Assembly (NCBI GenBank): GCA_022606425.2
Contig: JAHDVF020000001.1
Location: 620,001-684,000 of the forward strand
Direction: 5' to 3'
From: Lepidostoma basale
Lineage: Eukaryota; Arthropoda; Insecta; Trichoptera; Lepidostomatidae
Length of the DNA: 64,000 bases
In this document: one piece after another, positions 23,601-35,600 of the stretch
How positions within the stretch are numbered: the first letter of the stretch is position 1
How the letters are laid out: each line of letters begins with the position of its first letter
Notes under the pieces: generated by a model
Databases searched by the model: none
What the model was told of the DNA's origin: nothing
What the model saw: the letters and a program-made list of their open reading frames with translations, nothing else
Translations under genes and position numbers: made by a program

Positions 23601-26600
23601 AGGAATATGCTGGTGAGCTTTCGAGAATAGCTTTATCAGCTTTGTCGTGATTGTACGCATTCGGAGCAGGCGTATCGATTGGCTTTTCACCTGGAGCTTT
23701 AGTACCAAATGAATACATAGGAGCAGAATCCAACATTTTCGTTGATTTCTCTACACAATAATTATTTGGGGCAGGATTCTCATTGGGCTTTTCGAGGTTA
23801 CCTTTAACTCTGAAGGAGTAAGCAGGGGAACTCTCGTGAAGAGCTTTGTCGGACCTTTCCTTGGAGTAGGCGTTAGGTGCTGGGGTTTCCGGTATCTTTT
23901 CGGTGGGGAGCTTGCAGGCGAAGGAATACTTTGGTGCGTGGTCAAGCAAGACTTTATCAGCCTTAATAAAAAAGAAACAAACAGATTTTTAATATATTTA
24001 AGATTTATAAGCAAATATATTTATATACACGTCTATTATATTAAGTCATTCAAATAATATCATTGTTACATTATCATTAAAGGAGAAAACTTGTTTTTAT
24101 TTATGGTCCATGATGCAGTTCATACAAAATTCACACGTTTTATACATACATTAATTTTAAATAATTATCACAAACACCTTTACTAATATTAATATGGCCG
24201 TATTAGTATATGATGCACTATCACAATATTTGAATAAATATTAATATTATTCTTCCATAACCAAAGAAGGCGGCAGAAGTAGAATGTCAGGAAGAAATAC
24301 TTGTGTTAGTATAAAGACGATGCAGCAGATTCGCACCGGATTTTGCGCTGAAATGAAATGATTGATGTAAGAGCATGCAAATGATTATTTATTTTTTTAT
24401 AATACATATTCATAAGTCAATCTATGATACATTCAACTAATATTGTAATAATTGATTTCTACAAGTTTAAATCTAATAGCATTCATTTTGAAATGGTTGA
24501 ATCTAACAGCTAAATATTCACACGTTTGTATATTCTCATTTTTTTCATTTCACTAACCTGTAGGGATTCGCAAAGCTAATAAAGGTTTGCCTCAGAAGTC
24601 ATTTCAGAAATCTGAGTTCCGAGGAAGGCAGAGTGTTTAATACCAAAAGTATGGGCAGGGGACGCTCTCTGATTCACATAAACCTGGAGAAAGTATTATT
24701 TAAGCCTTTTATGTCATGCTGTAAGATTTGTCTTAAATCAAAAGCTATCGGTTTCCAAGAAGCTTTCATACTAGACATTATGAAATATATCAGTTGTTGG
24801 TTTATGTGGGGGCAGGATTACTTAGATTTGGGGGTTTTGATTCAAAATTTCTTACGCAAGCCGGGCTTCTGGGCTTCTATGGCAGTACCTACAGGCAGTT
24901 ATTATTATATTATATTATTACCGTCACTGCATGTGATAGGTAAGTAATCTATTGCCATTTTATTGTCAAGTGAATTCTTCACCAGACCAAACACAGTGTG
25001 ACAACCACACTGCCATCACTGGGAATCAAACCCGAGACCTTCGGTGTTTCAGTGTTTTAAAATTTATCACACACATATTATTAAATTTAAACTTTTCATC
25101 CCTTGTAACAAAAGAGTAGATATGAGTGTTTGGACTTACAAACCAACCCCTATGCATGATGTAATTGATTTGATGTATTTTATTAAAATAGTTTCAGTTT
25201 TTTATGATACATGTATCACAATTAAATTTAAAATTCATTGTGTATTTTTTCAACTGTTAAACCTGAAAAAACAAATGCTGGAGCAAATCCAAAATTTAAT
25301 ACATAAACATTCTGAATGTGTTAGGTAAAAAGATTCTTGGAAACGGTTACCTTATAAAAGTATTAATATTTTACATATAATATTTTTAATTATCAATAAA
25401 ACTGACATGCATTTTGTAAGATTTCTGTAATTGCATTCACCATTCGCATGCATTTATAATGAATTACCTTGTTTGTATGTTAATGTGTGTATTTACATGA
25501 TGTGATTATTGTTTTGTAAGATATGTTAGTGTAATGAAATATGGCCCAAGCGTTATTTTCACATGAAGTGTATGGAAGGAAAGACAGATTTAATGAGTAA
25601 AAGTAAGCAATGTAAGCGTTGTATTTATAATACTAGTAAGAAATAGAACTTAGCATCTTTTGTTTCACAACAGAATAATTCACACTTTTCCACCACATAA
25701 TACTTGCATCAATCATAATTTCAACATCATACTACACATTTTGAATAATAATAGATAAATTCATACTAGATACAGATTTGTGACCATTGACTTAATATTT
25801 ATAAATTGAGAGATTTAAAATACTATAAACTATATAATTTCAAAACTACTTAACAAATACCATATTCGATTCGAATTAGAATCAAATCAATAGTTGAAGT
25901 GAAAATATTTAATGTATTTATTTAAAATGGCGTCTAGAGCAGTGGTCGATAAACTATGGCTCTCGAGCCAAATGCGGCTCTTTGGCTATTTGAACGCGAC
26001 TCTTCCAGAAATGAGTGCTTAAAATACATTTATTAAATAATAAAACAATATTTTTTATTAACTACATCCACTTATTTTCTTTATTTCAACAGTGACCAGT
26101 CAGTGAGCCATATAACTATTCATTTAATTTTAATAGTATTTTAATATAATAATACAAATTTACTTTAAATTATCATTGAAATGAAAAAAACAACCTGATT
26201 TATCTAAACAAGGAAATTCAAGGCTTTCTTTAAAAATTACACATAATTTTTAAAAAATATTAATGTGTTTTATCCCTAGGTTTTATATCTAGTTTTTATT
26301 CAGTGTACCTATATAAGTGTAAAAAAGGTATTTGCTAATAAATTAGGCTCTCAATATAAAATTAAAACGTTATACAGCTGATATTTGGCTCTTTTGACTG
26401 GAGAGTTTGCCGACCGCTGGTCTAGAGGATAAACGCTTGACTTTGTTTCCAATGCTATTCGTTCGATTCTAAACACTACCCGGGTCTATCTTCATAACAA
26501 AAGCGATTAATTATACTTTAATTTCACGTGAAATAGCTGTCAATTATATCACAATAATTGGAGAGTCGAATCACAACTTCTGAAGTTAGTTTCAGATCGC

Positions 26601-29600
26601 TGGTAACGTGTCACAATGGATTCTTGTGTGGAAATTTTGCTTTATATTTTGTGTCTCAACCATTCATTACTTTTTACTTCCGACGCAAATATGGACAGAA
26701 AAAACAAAATTACAAAAAGAACAACAACAACAAAAAAAGAACAACAAAATTACAAAAAAGAACAACAACAACCCATCACGCCGTTTCCCCGAAAAGGTAG
26801 GCAGAGAGAATGAATAATGCTTTCTTCCAATCTATATTCCTTTCTAATATCAGCATTTGAAACTCTATCATACATCGTTATACTATACATACATCTAAGG
26901 GATCTCATCTCTACCGCATTTATTGTGCTCTCATCCTTCTTCAGACAGTTCCATGTTTCGCTTTTATACATAAGGGTTGGAACTAGAACTCCATTGTGAA
27001 GGGCCGTTTTCGCTTTCATTTAAAAAAAATCTTAAATTCTAAAGAAATAAAATAAAAATAAGTACCTTTTCAGGGGAGTAATTTCCAGGGCCTGGAGTTT
27101 GAGTATCGTCCGTCCTTTTAGGCCTAGCAGCCATGGTATAGGACGGGGGCCGACGGCCTACAGCTTCTAGCTTGGCCCCCTCATAAGTGCCGGGGCCCGG
27201 GAGCAACGCCCCGGGGAGGGCAGATTCCCGTGCCCGCCCGCTTATACTGTAGGCGGGGGCTCCACCGCCCACACTAGACCCGTTGCAATTACCAACGTGA
27301 TACACATTTGGAGCTGGAAAATATTAAATATTTATTAGCAACAATTCATAAAAATTTTGTTAAAAAAATATCATGGGAAAAGGGGCGATTCAGAAGATGA
27401 AAAACATACCGGTATTTATATTTGTATACAAAATGTACATTAACCCCCATTGTGCGACTAACTTCATTTGCAGTAAATAAAAATGGTTTCGAACTGTGGC
27501 TACATTTGAAGCTCAGCAGATAGTCCCAGTTCATAATTTAAATGAGCTGTGAATGCAGTTGGTCTGCAAATGTAACAAGTCGTATTAAAGGGGTTAAAAA
27601 AATCTAATTAACACATCGTCACCCTAAACTATGTCTGTTATCGTAATGATCCGCTAATCTGTGAATTTTTTTTATTCTTACAAAGATTTTTGCGATCATA
27701 GTTCAGTATAAAAAGGGTGACAATAATTTAAATAAAAATATGAAAAGAGTCCTTAAATTAATCCACATCTAATGAATAGTGATATTATTAACGTAAACGA
27801 AATTCCAATTAAAAATATAATATTAAATATCCATATAAAAGGTCTTTATAGAAAGATTTTTGTAATTTTTATCCTGAACACTGCAAACAAATTTAACATG
27901 AATGGGAGAAAATTAAAGAGGTTCTATCACAATAAAAAATACCCAAGTGGTATACATAGAACCAGCAAAGAAGTTAGATTTGCTGCGAACCAATCCCAAG
28001 GATTGACACAAACAAAATCTTTCTAGTGATATATTTTTCGAAAAATGTAACACAATACTTTATTTTTAAATACAAATAGAATTAAAAAATACACATTAAC
28101 TCAAATATGTTTCGGGACACAGAATTCCTTCATCAGTGTTGTTAAAATATTATATATTCAAAATAAATATTTAAACTAATTTTATCGTGAATGTGGCTAA
28201 CAAACTGATTTGGACAGATGTTCAAATGTTTTAACATCTGTCAAAACTGACAACATTCGTGATAACATTTGTTTTAATGCTTATATTACATTTGTAATAT
28301 TTTGAATACACGGATGAATGGCTTCTCTATCCCGAAACATGTTTGGCTTAAGGTGTAATTTTTTAATTTTATTTATATTATAATAAAAATAAAATATTGT
28401 GATACAAGAACCTCAATACCTCAAAAGAAAGGTCTACGATATGTGTATACTGCCCATGATGACATACGGACTAGAGACGACAACTCTTATAGCAAAAAGT
28501 GTCCACAGGCTCAAGTGTACACAGAGGTCCATGGAAAGACAGATACTTGGTGTGAGCTTGCATGACCGCATAAGAAACGAAGAAATCAGACGCCGCACCA
28601 GGGTTGCTGACGTCATGGGCCGAGTGGCAAAATTGAAATGGCAATGGGCTGGACACTTGGCTAGACAGGTTGGCAACAGATGGGCACCCAGGATACTCAA
28701 TTGGAGACCATGGGAAAATAGACGAAGTGTCGGAAGGCCACCGATGAGATGGACCGATGATATTATCAAAAGGGTTGGAAAATCTTGGATGCAAAAGGGG
28801 CAGGATAGGGACGAGTGGAAGAAATTGGAAGAGGCCTATATCCAGCAGTGGAGGGAAAAGGCTAGCAAAGAAGAATAAGAAGAAGAAGATACAAAGAAAA
28901 AATATTGTTCAACGTAAAATTTTATTTAAAATGAAATAAATTAAGTGAAGAAGTATACTGACATTTTTATTACAAATTTATACGTCTAATATAAATTTTA
29001 TAATAATTTAAATAATGTTTATAATTACTTACCAAATTTACTGTTTGTTTTAGTAAAGCGTATTAATACGTGCATTTGCGTGTTATTGTTAAATAGTAAA
29101 ATTTTAAAGCATGTAAGCCATCATTCTCAAATGTTTATCGGCGTATAATATTACATTAAAGATCATGCATTTGATTTTAATAACGGTTTAATAATTTATT
29201 ATATACCCACTTGGAAACGAATTGATCATCGACTCCATCACCGAAATTACTTAATTATAGCTTTATTGGAAAAACTATTGACCTTCTGTGCAATTGATCT
29301 GGTTAAAGTTACATGTAAGACTTGGCCGGGCGTTCAACAATCCTTTAATAGAGTGTGGGCAATGCGATACGGTTTTTTTTTCACTATTTTCAGTGGGAGT
29401 TTTAATGACCTTAGATTTATTTCCCCGACAAATAATTCCAACCAATTTCTATATAATACATGACAGTACTCCATAAATTAGGCAAATCTTGTTTTTGTGC
29501 TTGAGAAAAATGATGGGTTGAAATAATAATCTACTAATCCCCGACTGCTGTATGTATAGGGTGTTTTTTTGTTTATTTATTTATATAAAATACATAACAA

Positions 29601-32600
29601 ACCATGTATTCCCCCATGAGTTATAATAAACTCATTTTGGGCCTTAAAATAATTACAATGATTATAATATATAACATATTCACATTCTTTCTGCCTACCC
29701 CTCCGGGGAGACGGCGTGATGGTAAGTTAGTTAGTTAGTTATTCATGACAGACACACAATGATTACAAACACAAAAATATTATAACAAGCAGAATAACAA
29801 TCAAGATACACTAATATACTAATAATTACCACTTTCCACATACTGCCTGAGGTAATACAGCTTTAGGCTGTTAGCTACATTATTAGACCCTCAAATACTC
29901 TCAGGAAGCCTGTTATATTCTCTACAAGCCGGGTGCAGCAGAGACTTAAGACAAAACTTTGTAGTACGAGTATCAGGTGGGTGTAGATTGTGTCATTGTC
30001 TTGTGTTGTAACTCTGAACATCACTGTGTTTTTTTAGAGGTTTGGTTTTTAAACTGACAACATTGTTTCTACAGACTGTCAATTTGACAGTTGACAATTG
30101 ATTTGTAGTGAGTAAGTTTTGCCATTTTACCATGAATAGACTGACGTCAGAACAGCGGTTGAAAATTGTGCAAATTTATTTTGAAAATCATGGTTTGGTT
30201 CGCCAAACTCATGGTGCACTACGTCCACTTTACGGTCGAAATAATCGTCCATCCGAGCAAGTTATTCGGAAGACAATGGATCGTTTTCGCACCATGAACA
30301 CTCTAGTGGATAATACGCATCCACAAATACGACAATTGTCGAAAATTGGATTTCACCATTGCGCTTCATTCGAGCTAGCCGTGGCGTTCATATGCCCGAA
30401 ATTATATTTAAACATTTACATTATTTTATTTTATTTTATTGTATACCTCTAAAAAAACACCCTGTATATATACATTAACACAAGGTGTGCGGGTATTTCG
30501 TTTTTATATGCGTGTAAAAACAAAAATTGTCTCAAGTAATTTTTAAAACTACCCTAAAACTCTGTAACAAAATATAAAACTAAAAAAAAACTAACTAACC
30601 ATCACGCTGTCTCTCCGAAGGGATGGGCAGAAAGAGTAAACCGCCACACTGTTCTTTCTTGACATACTTCTTTCGATTCCTCAACATTCATAGTTTCTCC
30701 AACTCTCTATTTGATGACCGATATTTGATATCAGATTGATTTGATCGTCACATGTTTTCCACGGACTTCCTTTATTTCTAGTTCCGATTAAGACGTTTAC
30801 ATTTATTTCTTCACCATTCTTTATTCTTGCCTTTATCTCAATGACCCTTTTCATTATTTTCATCGTAACACTTTCATTGGTACTGCATTTACTTTTTTAT
30901 ATTTGCATTTGACACACTACAAAACATATGTACAAAATAAGAGCTTTTAATGAATTTAATAAATTATAAAGGACTTACCCAATATATTTTAACAATTTGA
31001 GTAATTTATATGGTTTATAGCAATAAATAATGACTATTTTTAAACCGCGTGTTATAGATTACCCGCACACAACGTGTTAATCTAAGCTGGCACAGTTCGT
31101 ACAAAAAATATTTGGCGTGTAGGAATACGGGAATGACCCGAAGGATGAAGTGATGAGGTAACCACAACAAAGTGTTTAAAAAAGTGGTTTCAATCAGGAC
31201 ACCAAATTTGAAAATGTAACATATATAGTTAAGATGCATGAACACGTTATTTTTTTTATGACGTAATAAAATCAACCAAAACACGCTATTAATATTGTTA
31301 CTCTACTTCATAGGTTCCCAACGGGGGCGTCCGCGCCCCCCAGGGGGCGCTGGTGCTTTCCCTGGGGAGTGTTAAGGCAGTCAAGGGGGGCGATCATTGC
31401 TTAAGTATTTTATTAAATAGTAATAAATACTTTGAAAATACTATTTTCATGAATAAGCAATTCAAGAAACTATCTAAATATAAATATTTCTGATACATTT
31501 AATAATCTATTCAATTCGGTACCTATTTGGCAAAAGGTCCCAACTTCTTTTTTGTGAATTTTACAGGAGAGTAAAAATAAGATATTTACATTATTTTGAT
31601 TATTTATAAAAATGTTATTTGTGTTCTAAATTGTTTGTCTCAAATGTCAATTTACGTAGCATAACGTTATCTAGAAGATACACCAATAACTATTTTCAAA
31701 AAATATATGTCTATTTAAAAAAAATAGGGGTTGAATGCAATTGTACATAAAAAATACATAAAAAAATGTAAAAAAAAAGTACAGCTCTAACGTTTTGTCA
31801 AAACATAAAGTGTGCAACAATAATAATAAGTGCACAAAAAAACGAATCTGGGACCTTTTGCCAAATAAGTACCGAATTGTAAGTGTAATTATGAATGGAT
31901 TAAGTGGCGTTGGATATCTTTTCTTGTAAAGGGGTGGTACTCCAAGAAGGGTTGGGAACCTATGCTCTTATGCATATTTTTAAATCAAAATAGAACACTC
32001 ATATCAAACATTTACAAATTGTGTTATCGAACTAAAAAGTTTGGCTATCATCATAGATCAGATATCACTTGATATCCATAAGAAAAAATTCTCTTTACTT
32101 CATTTTTACAATGAAATATTGTATTTAAATCACGCTAATACACCCCTAGTAATAAAAAAATTCATCCTGCGTACAAAATTCCATAAAAAAACCAAAATAT
32201 ATTTTCTCTGTGAGGAGACTTGAAGATTTTGACCGTTCATCACTTCTCTGTGTTTTGTGATATGTTTTTATGTTATGTGGGTCATGGGGAAATTGTATAC
32301 GAGTATACAAGAAACGAATTTTCTAAAATTATGGGGGAACCAAAATGATCATTTTCTCTACATGAATGGAGCCTTTCATTTTTTAAATATTAAAATATCC
32401 AATATTTCCAAGTTGATATTTCAAGATGACTTCGCTAATTATTATAAATCTTGCAAAGAGATTTCGATTATGATTATTCTAGTAATGTGTGACCGGCATT
32501 TTATTTACACGTCACTGTTTTTAAGACCGTTTTTAAGCTTATATATAATATTATAATAGATTTTTCTTTGTAATCATTTTAATTATTGATATTTTTTTTA

Positions 32601-35600
32601 AACAACAGGTCGTTTGAATCCAATTACTGTATACCATTTATTTTTAGCTATTACATTGATTCTATCGCGATTTTATTGTCACGTGAATCCTACACCAAAT
32701 CAGACACTTCGCGGTACCCTTCGTTCGCGGTAGCCGGTCCATCAGCCTGGAACAATCTTCCAGCAGACCTTAAGTGCATTGAGAATCAATCAGAGTTTAG
32801 ATCAAGACTCAAAATGCACCTTTTCAAATTTTCATTTCCTGGCGGGAAGGGCTGATCGACTTCGTCAGGTGCAGCCCTCATACTAAATATGTTTATTATT
32901 ATTGTTATTATTATTATTATCTAGTTGATTAAACGGAGCATCTTCTACAGCGCCCTTGAGATGAGTAATTCATAAAAATGGCACTCTATAAATTATCCAA
33001 TTTATTACAATATTATCATTATAAATACAGTGTGATAGTATCACTGCCATCGCCGGAAATCGAACCTGGGACCTTCGGAATGGCAGTTAGAGCTCTTACC
33101 GCTTTGCCATGAAGGTCGTCTATAAGACTAATTGAGTTTTTATTAATTTATGTGCTATTAATGTCGACCTTCGTGGCAGAGTGGTAAGAGCTCTGACTTC
33201 CATACCGCAGGTCCCGGGTTCGATTCCCGGCAATGGCATTGTGATTGTTACACTGTCTTTTGTCTGGTATAGAATTCACGTGACAATAAAATGGCGATAT
33301 CACATGTCATGAGAATCAGTATAATAGCTAAAATAAATTGTACACAGTAATTGAGTTTCAAACGACCTTTTCTATACAATAAAAAATATATATAAAAAAT
33401 GAACATAAAAATAATTGCATTTTAAAGTGAAAAGCTGCACTTGAGTAGTCAAGGAGACCCATTTCGCTCGCAAACCGTTGTTTGGCGACTACTCAACTCC
33501 CACAGTGTTTAGCACAAAACAAAACCATTCCCACAACAGAATTCGAAGTCAACCCAATGCAGATTTGACCAAAATCATCAATAATCCTATTATAATCTCT
33601 TTGAATGATTTCGCTTCTCCGTTGATATAAACTGAATTTTAAGCAATGTTATATCAATCTGTGGTAATCTATTGAAATCACGTCTAGTTTTTCTTGAAGT
33701 GCGGAAGCTTACCGGGTGATTGTGAAGCCGCTGTTTTCGGTGCTGGTTTGATGCCGAACGTGTATTTAGGCGCGGCCTCCTTCACCACTTTGACCGCGGC
33801 GTGAGACTCGTAGTCTCCTGGTGCCGGGGTGGCTGTAGACTTGGGAGAGCGCGGCCGCGCGTGCAGAGATGCGCTCGTGCCATTCGCCTTACCTGCCCGC
33901 CAAAACTATAAGTAAAATCCCACTAAACACAGGGGCGGCTTGGGATGAAAACGCCTCATCAGCTCTCGGCTGTGCCAACATCTTCCACGTTTGCACGTGT
34001 CTTTGAATGCTTCAACGTTGCTAGTTGTACATACCAGAACTTGAATTGAAACCAGGTCTAAATGTTTGTCTCTAATTTTTTCTCTCTCCCTTTTTGCAAA
34101 TGCTTTCAAACGCCATTTGGATCAGATTGTTACATGTTACAAATTATGTACGACTTAATTTGGATCAGATTGTTACATGTTAATAAGGTAATTAATATTT
34201 TTTGCTTATTGCCTATTATCTTGCACCTTTGCGTTATAATTTTTATTAATTTCTACAATTAGTCTGTTCGTTGCTATAATACTATATACTATTGTGATAA
34301 AAAATAAGGTGAATTTTTCATTTAACTTTGCGGGTACTTTGAAATGATTTTTTTTAAACCAAACAGTTGAAAATAAATTTTATTTGAGTGTTATTTGTGT
34401 GAAGGTATTCGCCTCAAGATGCCAGTTGCTTTAGTATTTGGCTCTTTGAGAACATTTCGCCATAAAATCGTTCCACAACCACCGTATTCGCCTGATTTAG
34501 CGCCGTGCGACTTTTGGCTGTTCAACAAACTTAAAAGACAGCTCCGGGGATACCGTATCGACTTGATTGAAGAGATAAAAGCTGAATTGAAGAAAGTATT
34601 GAAGACCATACCGGAAAAACACTTCTCTTACAATTTCGAAGATTAAAAAAAGTTGGCATAAGTGCATTGTGTCGTACATTTGCAAGAATGTATGAAGATT
34701 TTTCATTTTATAAACAAATTCACTTTATTTTTTTATCACAGTATTATATGTTAATGATAAAAGCTTGCTTCCATTAAAGAATTAAGAATTAAATATTCTG
34801 GAATTAACTTTTTTGCATATGAGACTACCAAGTAATTTTTAAGATTATTTTTCCATTTGTTTTATTGGTTATTATCCATCATAAATTGAGACATTAGAAG
34901 ATTTATGGCTCCCACAAATACCGCGCCGGTGATTTATTCGAATTTCGCTTCAATAAATCCATCAGCACCACAATTTCCAATTAGGACTCGGCACACCAGA
35001 TGTCTTCGGCAGCCGTGTGGGCTGCGAACCGCAAACTCCCATACAAAAGGTGACTCTCAAGACAATTCGCCGTCTGCCGCATATGGACAGGCGACTACTC
35101 AACTCCCACAGTGTTTATCACAAAACAAAACCATTCCCACAACACAATTCGAAGTCAACCCAATGCAAATTTGACCAAAATCATCAATAATCCTATTATA
35201 ATCTCTTTGAATGATTCGCATCTCCGCTGATATAAACTGAATTTTAAGCAATATTTTTATTCTTGGTAAAGAATCATTCATCGTGTTGAAGGTTGCATGC
35301 GCTTTGCACTGAAGAATTGTATGCTTTTCTAATTAATTATAAAGTATAAGTAGTGACTCAGAGTGCGTGGACAGTTTTGAATAAACAGAAAAGGTGAAAA
35401 TCATGCCAATATTTTGAAGCAGAAAGGTTACGGTAGTAGCAATCTAGTTTGGGAAAACTGTATTAATTTATTTATTGAAATCTATTAAAATTGTAATTAA
35501 ATTAAAATCTTGTAAATGATATAACTATAATATTCTTTATAAAAATATTTATTGCACATTTACCTTTATAAATTTAACTTCTGGTTGACCGAAAAAGGAG

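Noticed and set aside
22250..23950. CRISPR-like or satellite array
   Set aside because: The regular spacing is a protein-coding repeat with conserved frame and amino-acid-level alternation.
22198..24057. Plus-strand and other-frame ORFs across the giant exon
   Set aside because: They are shadows of the repetitive minus-strand coding exon. The spliced minus frame has matching junction phases and family motifs.
30681..32556. Several 60-99 codon AT-rich ORFs
   Set aside because: Composition-driven, no homology recognised, and some overlap transposon remnants.
33163..33240. A functional tRNA gene
   Set aside because: A and B boxes are good, but the acceptor stem does not close and the same head occurs about eleven times with a common body, so it is a SINE.
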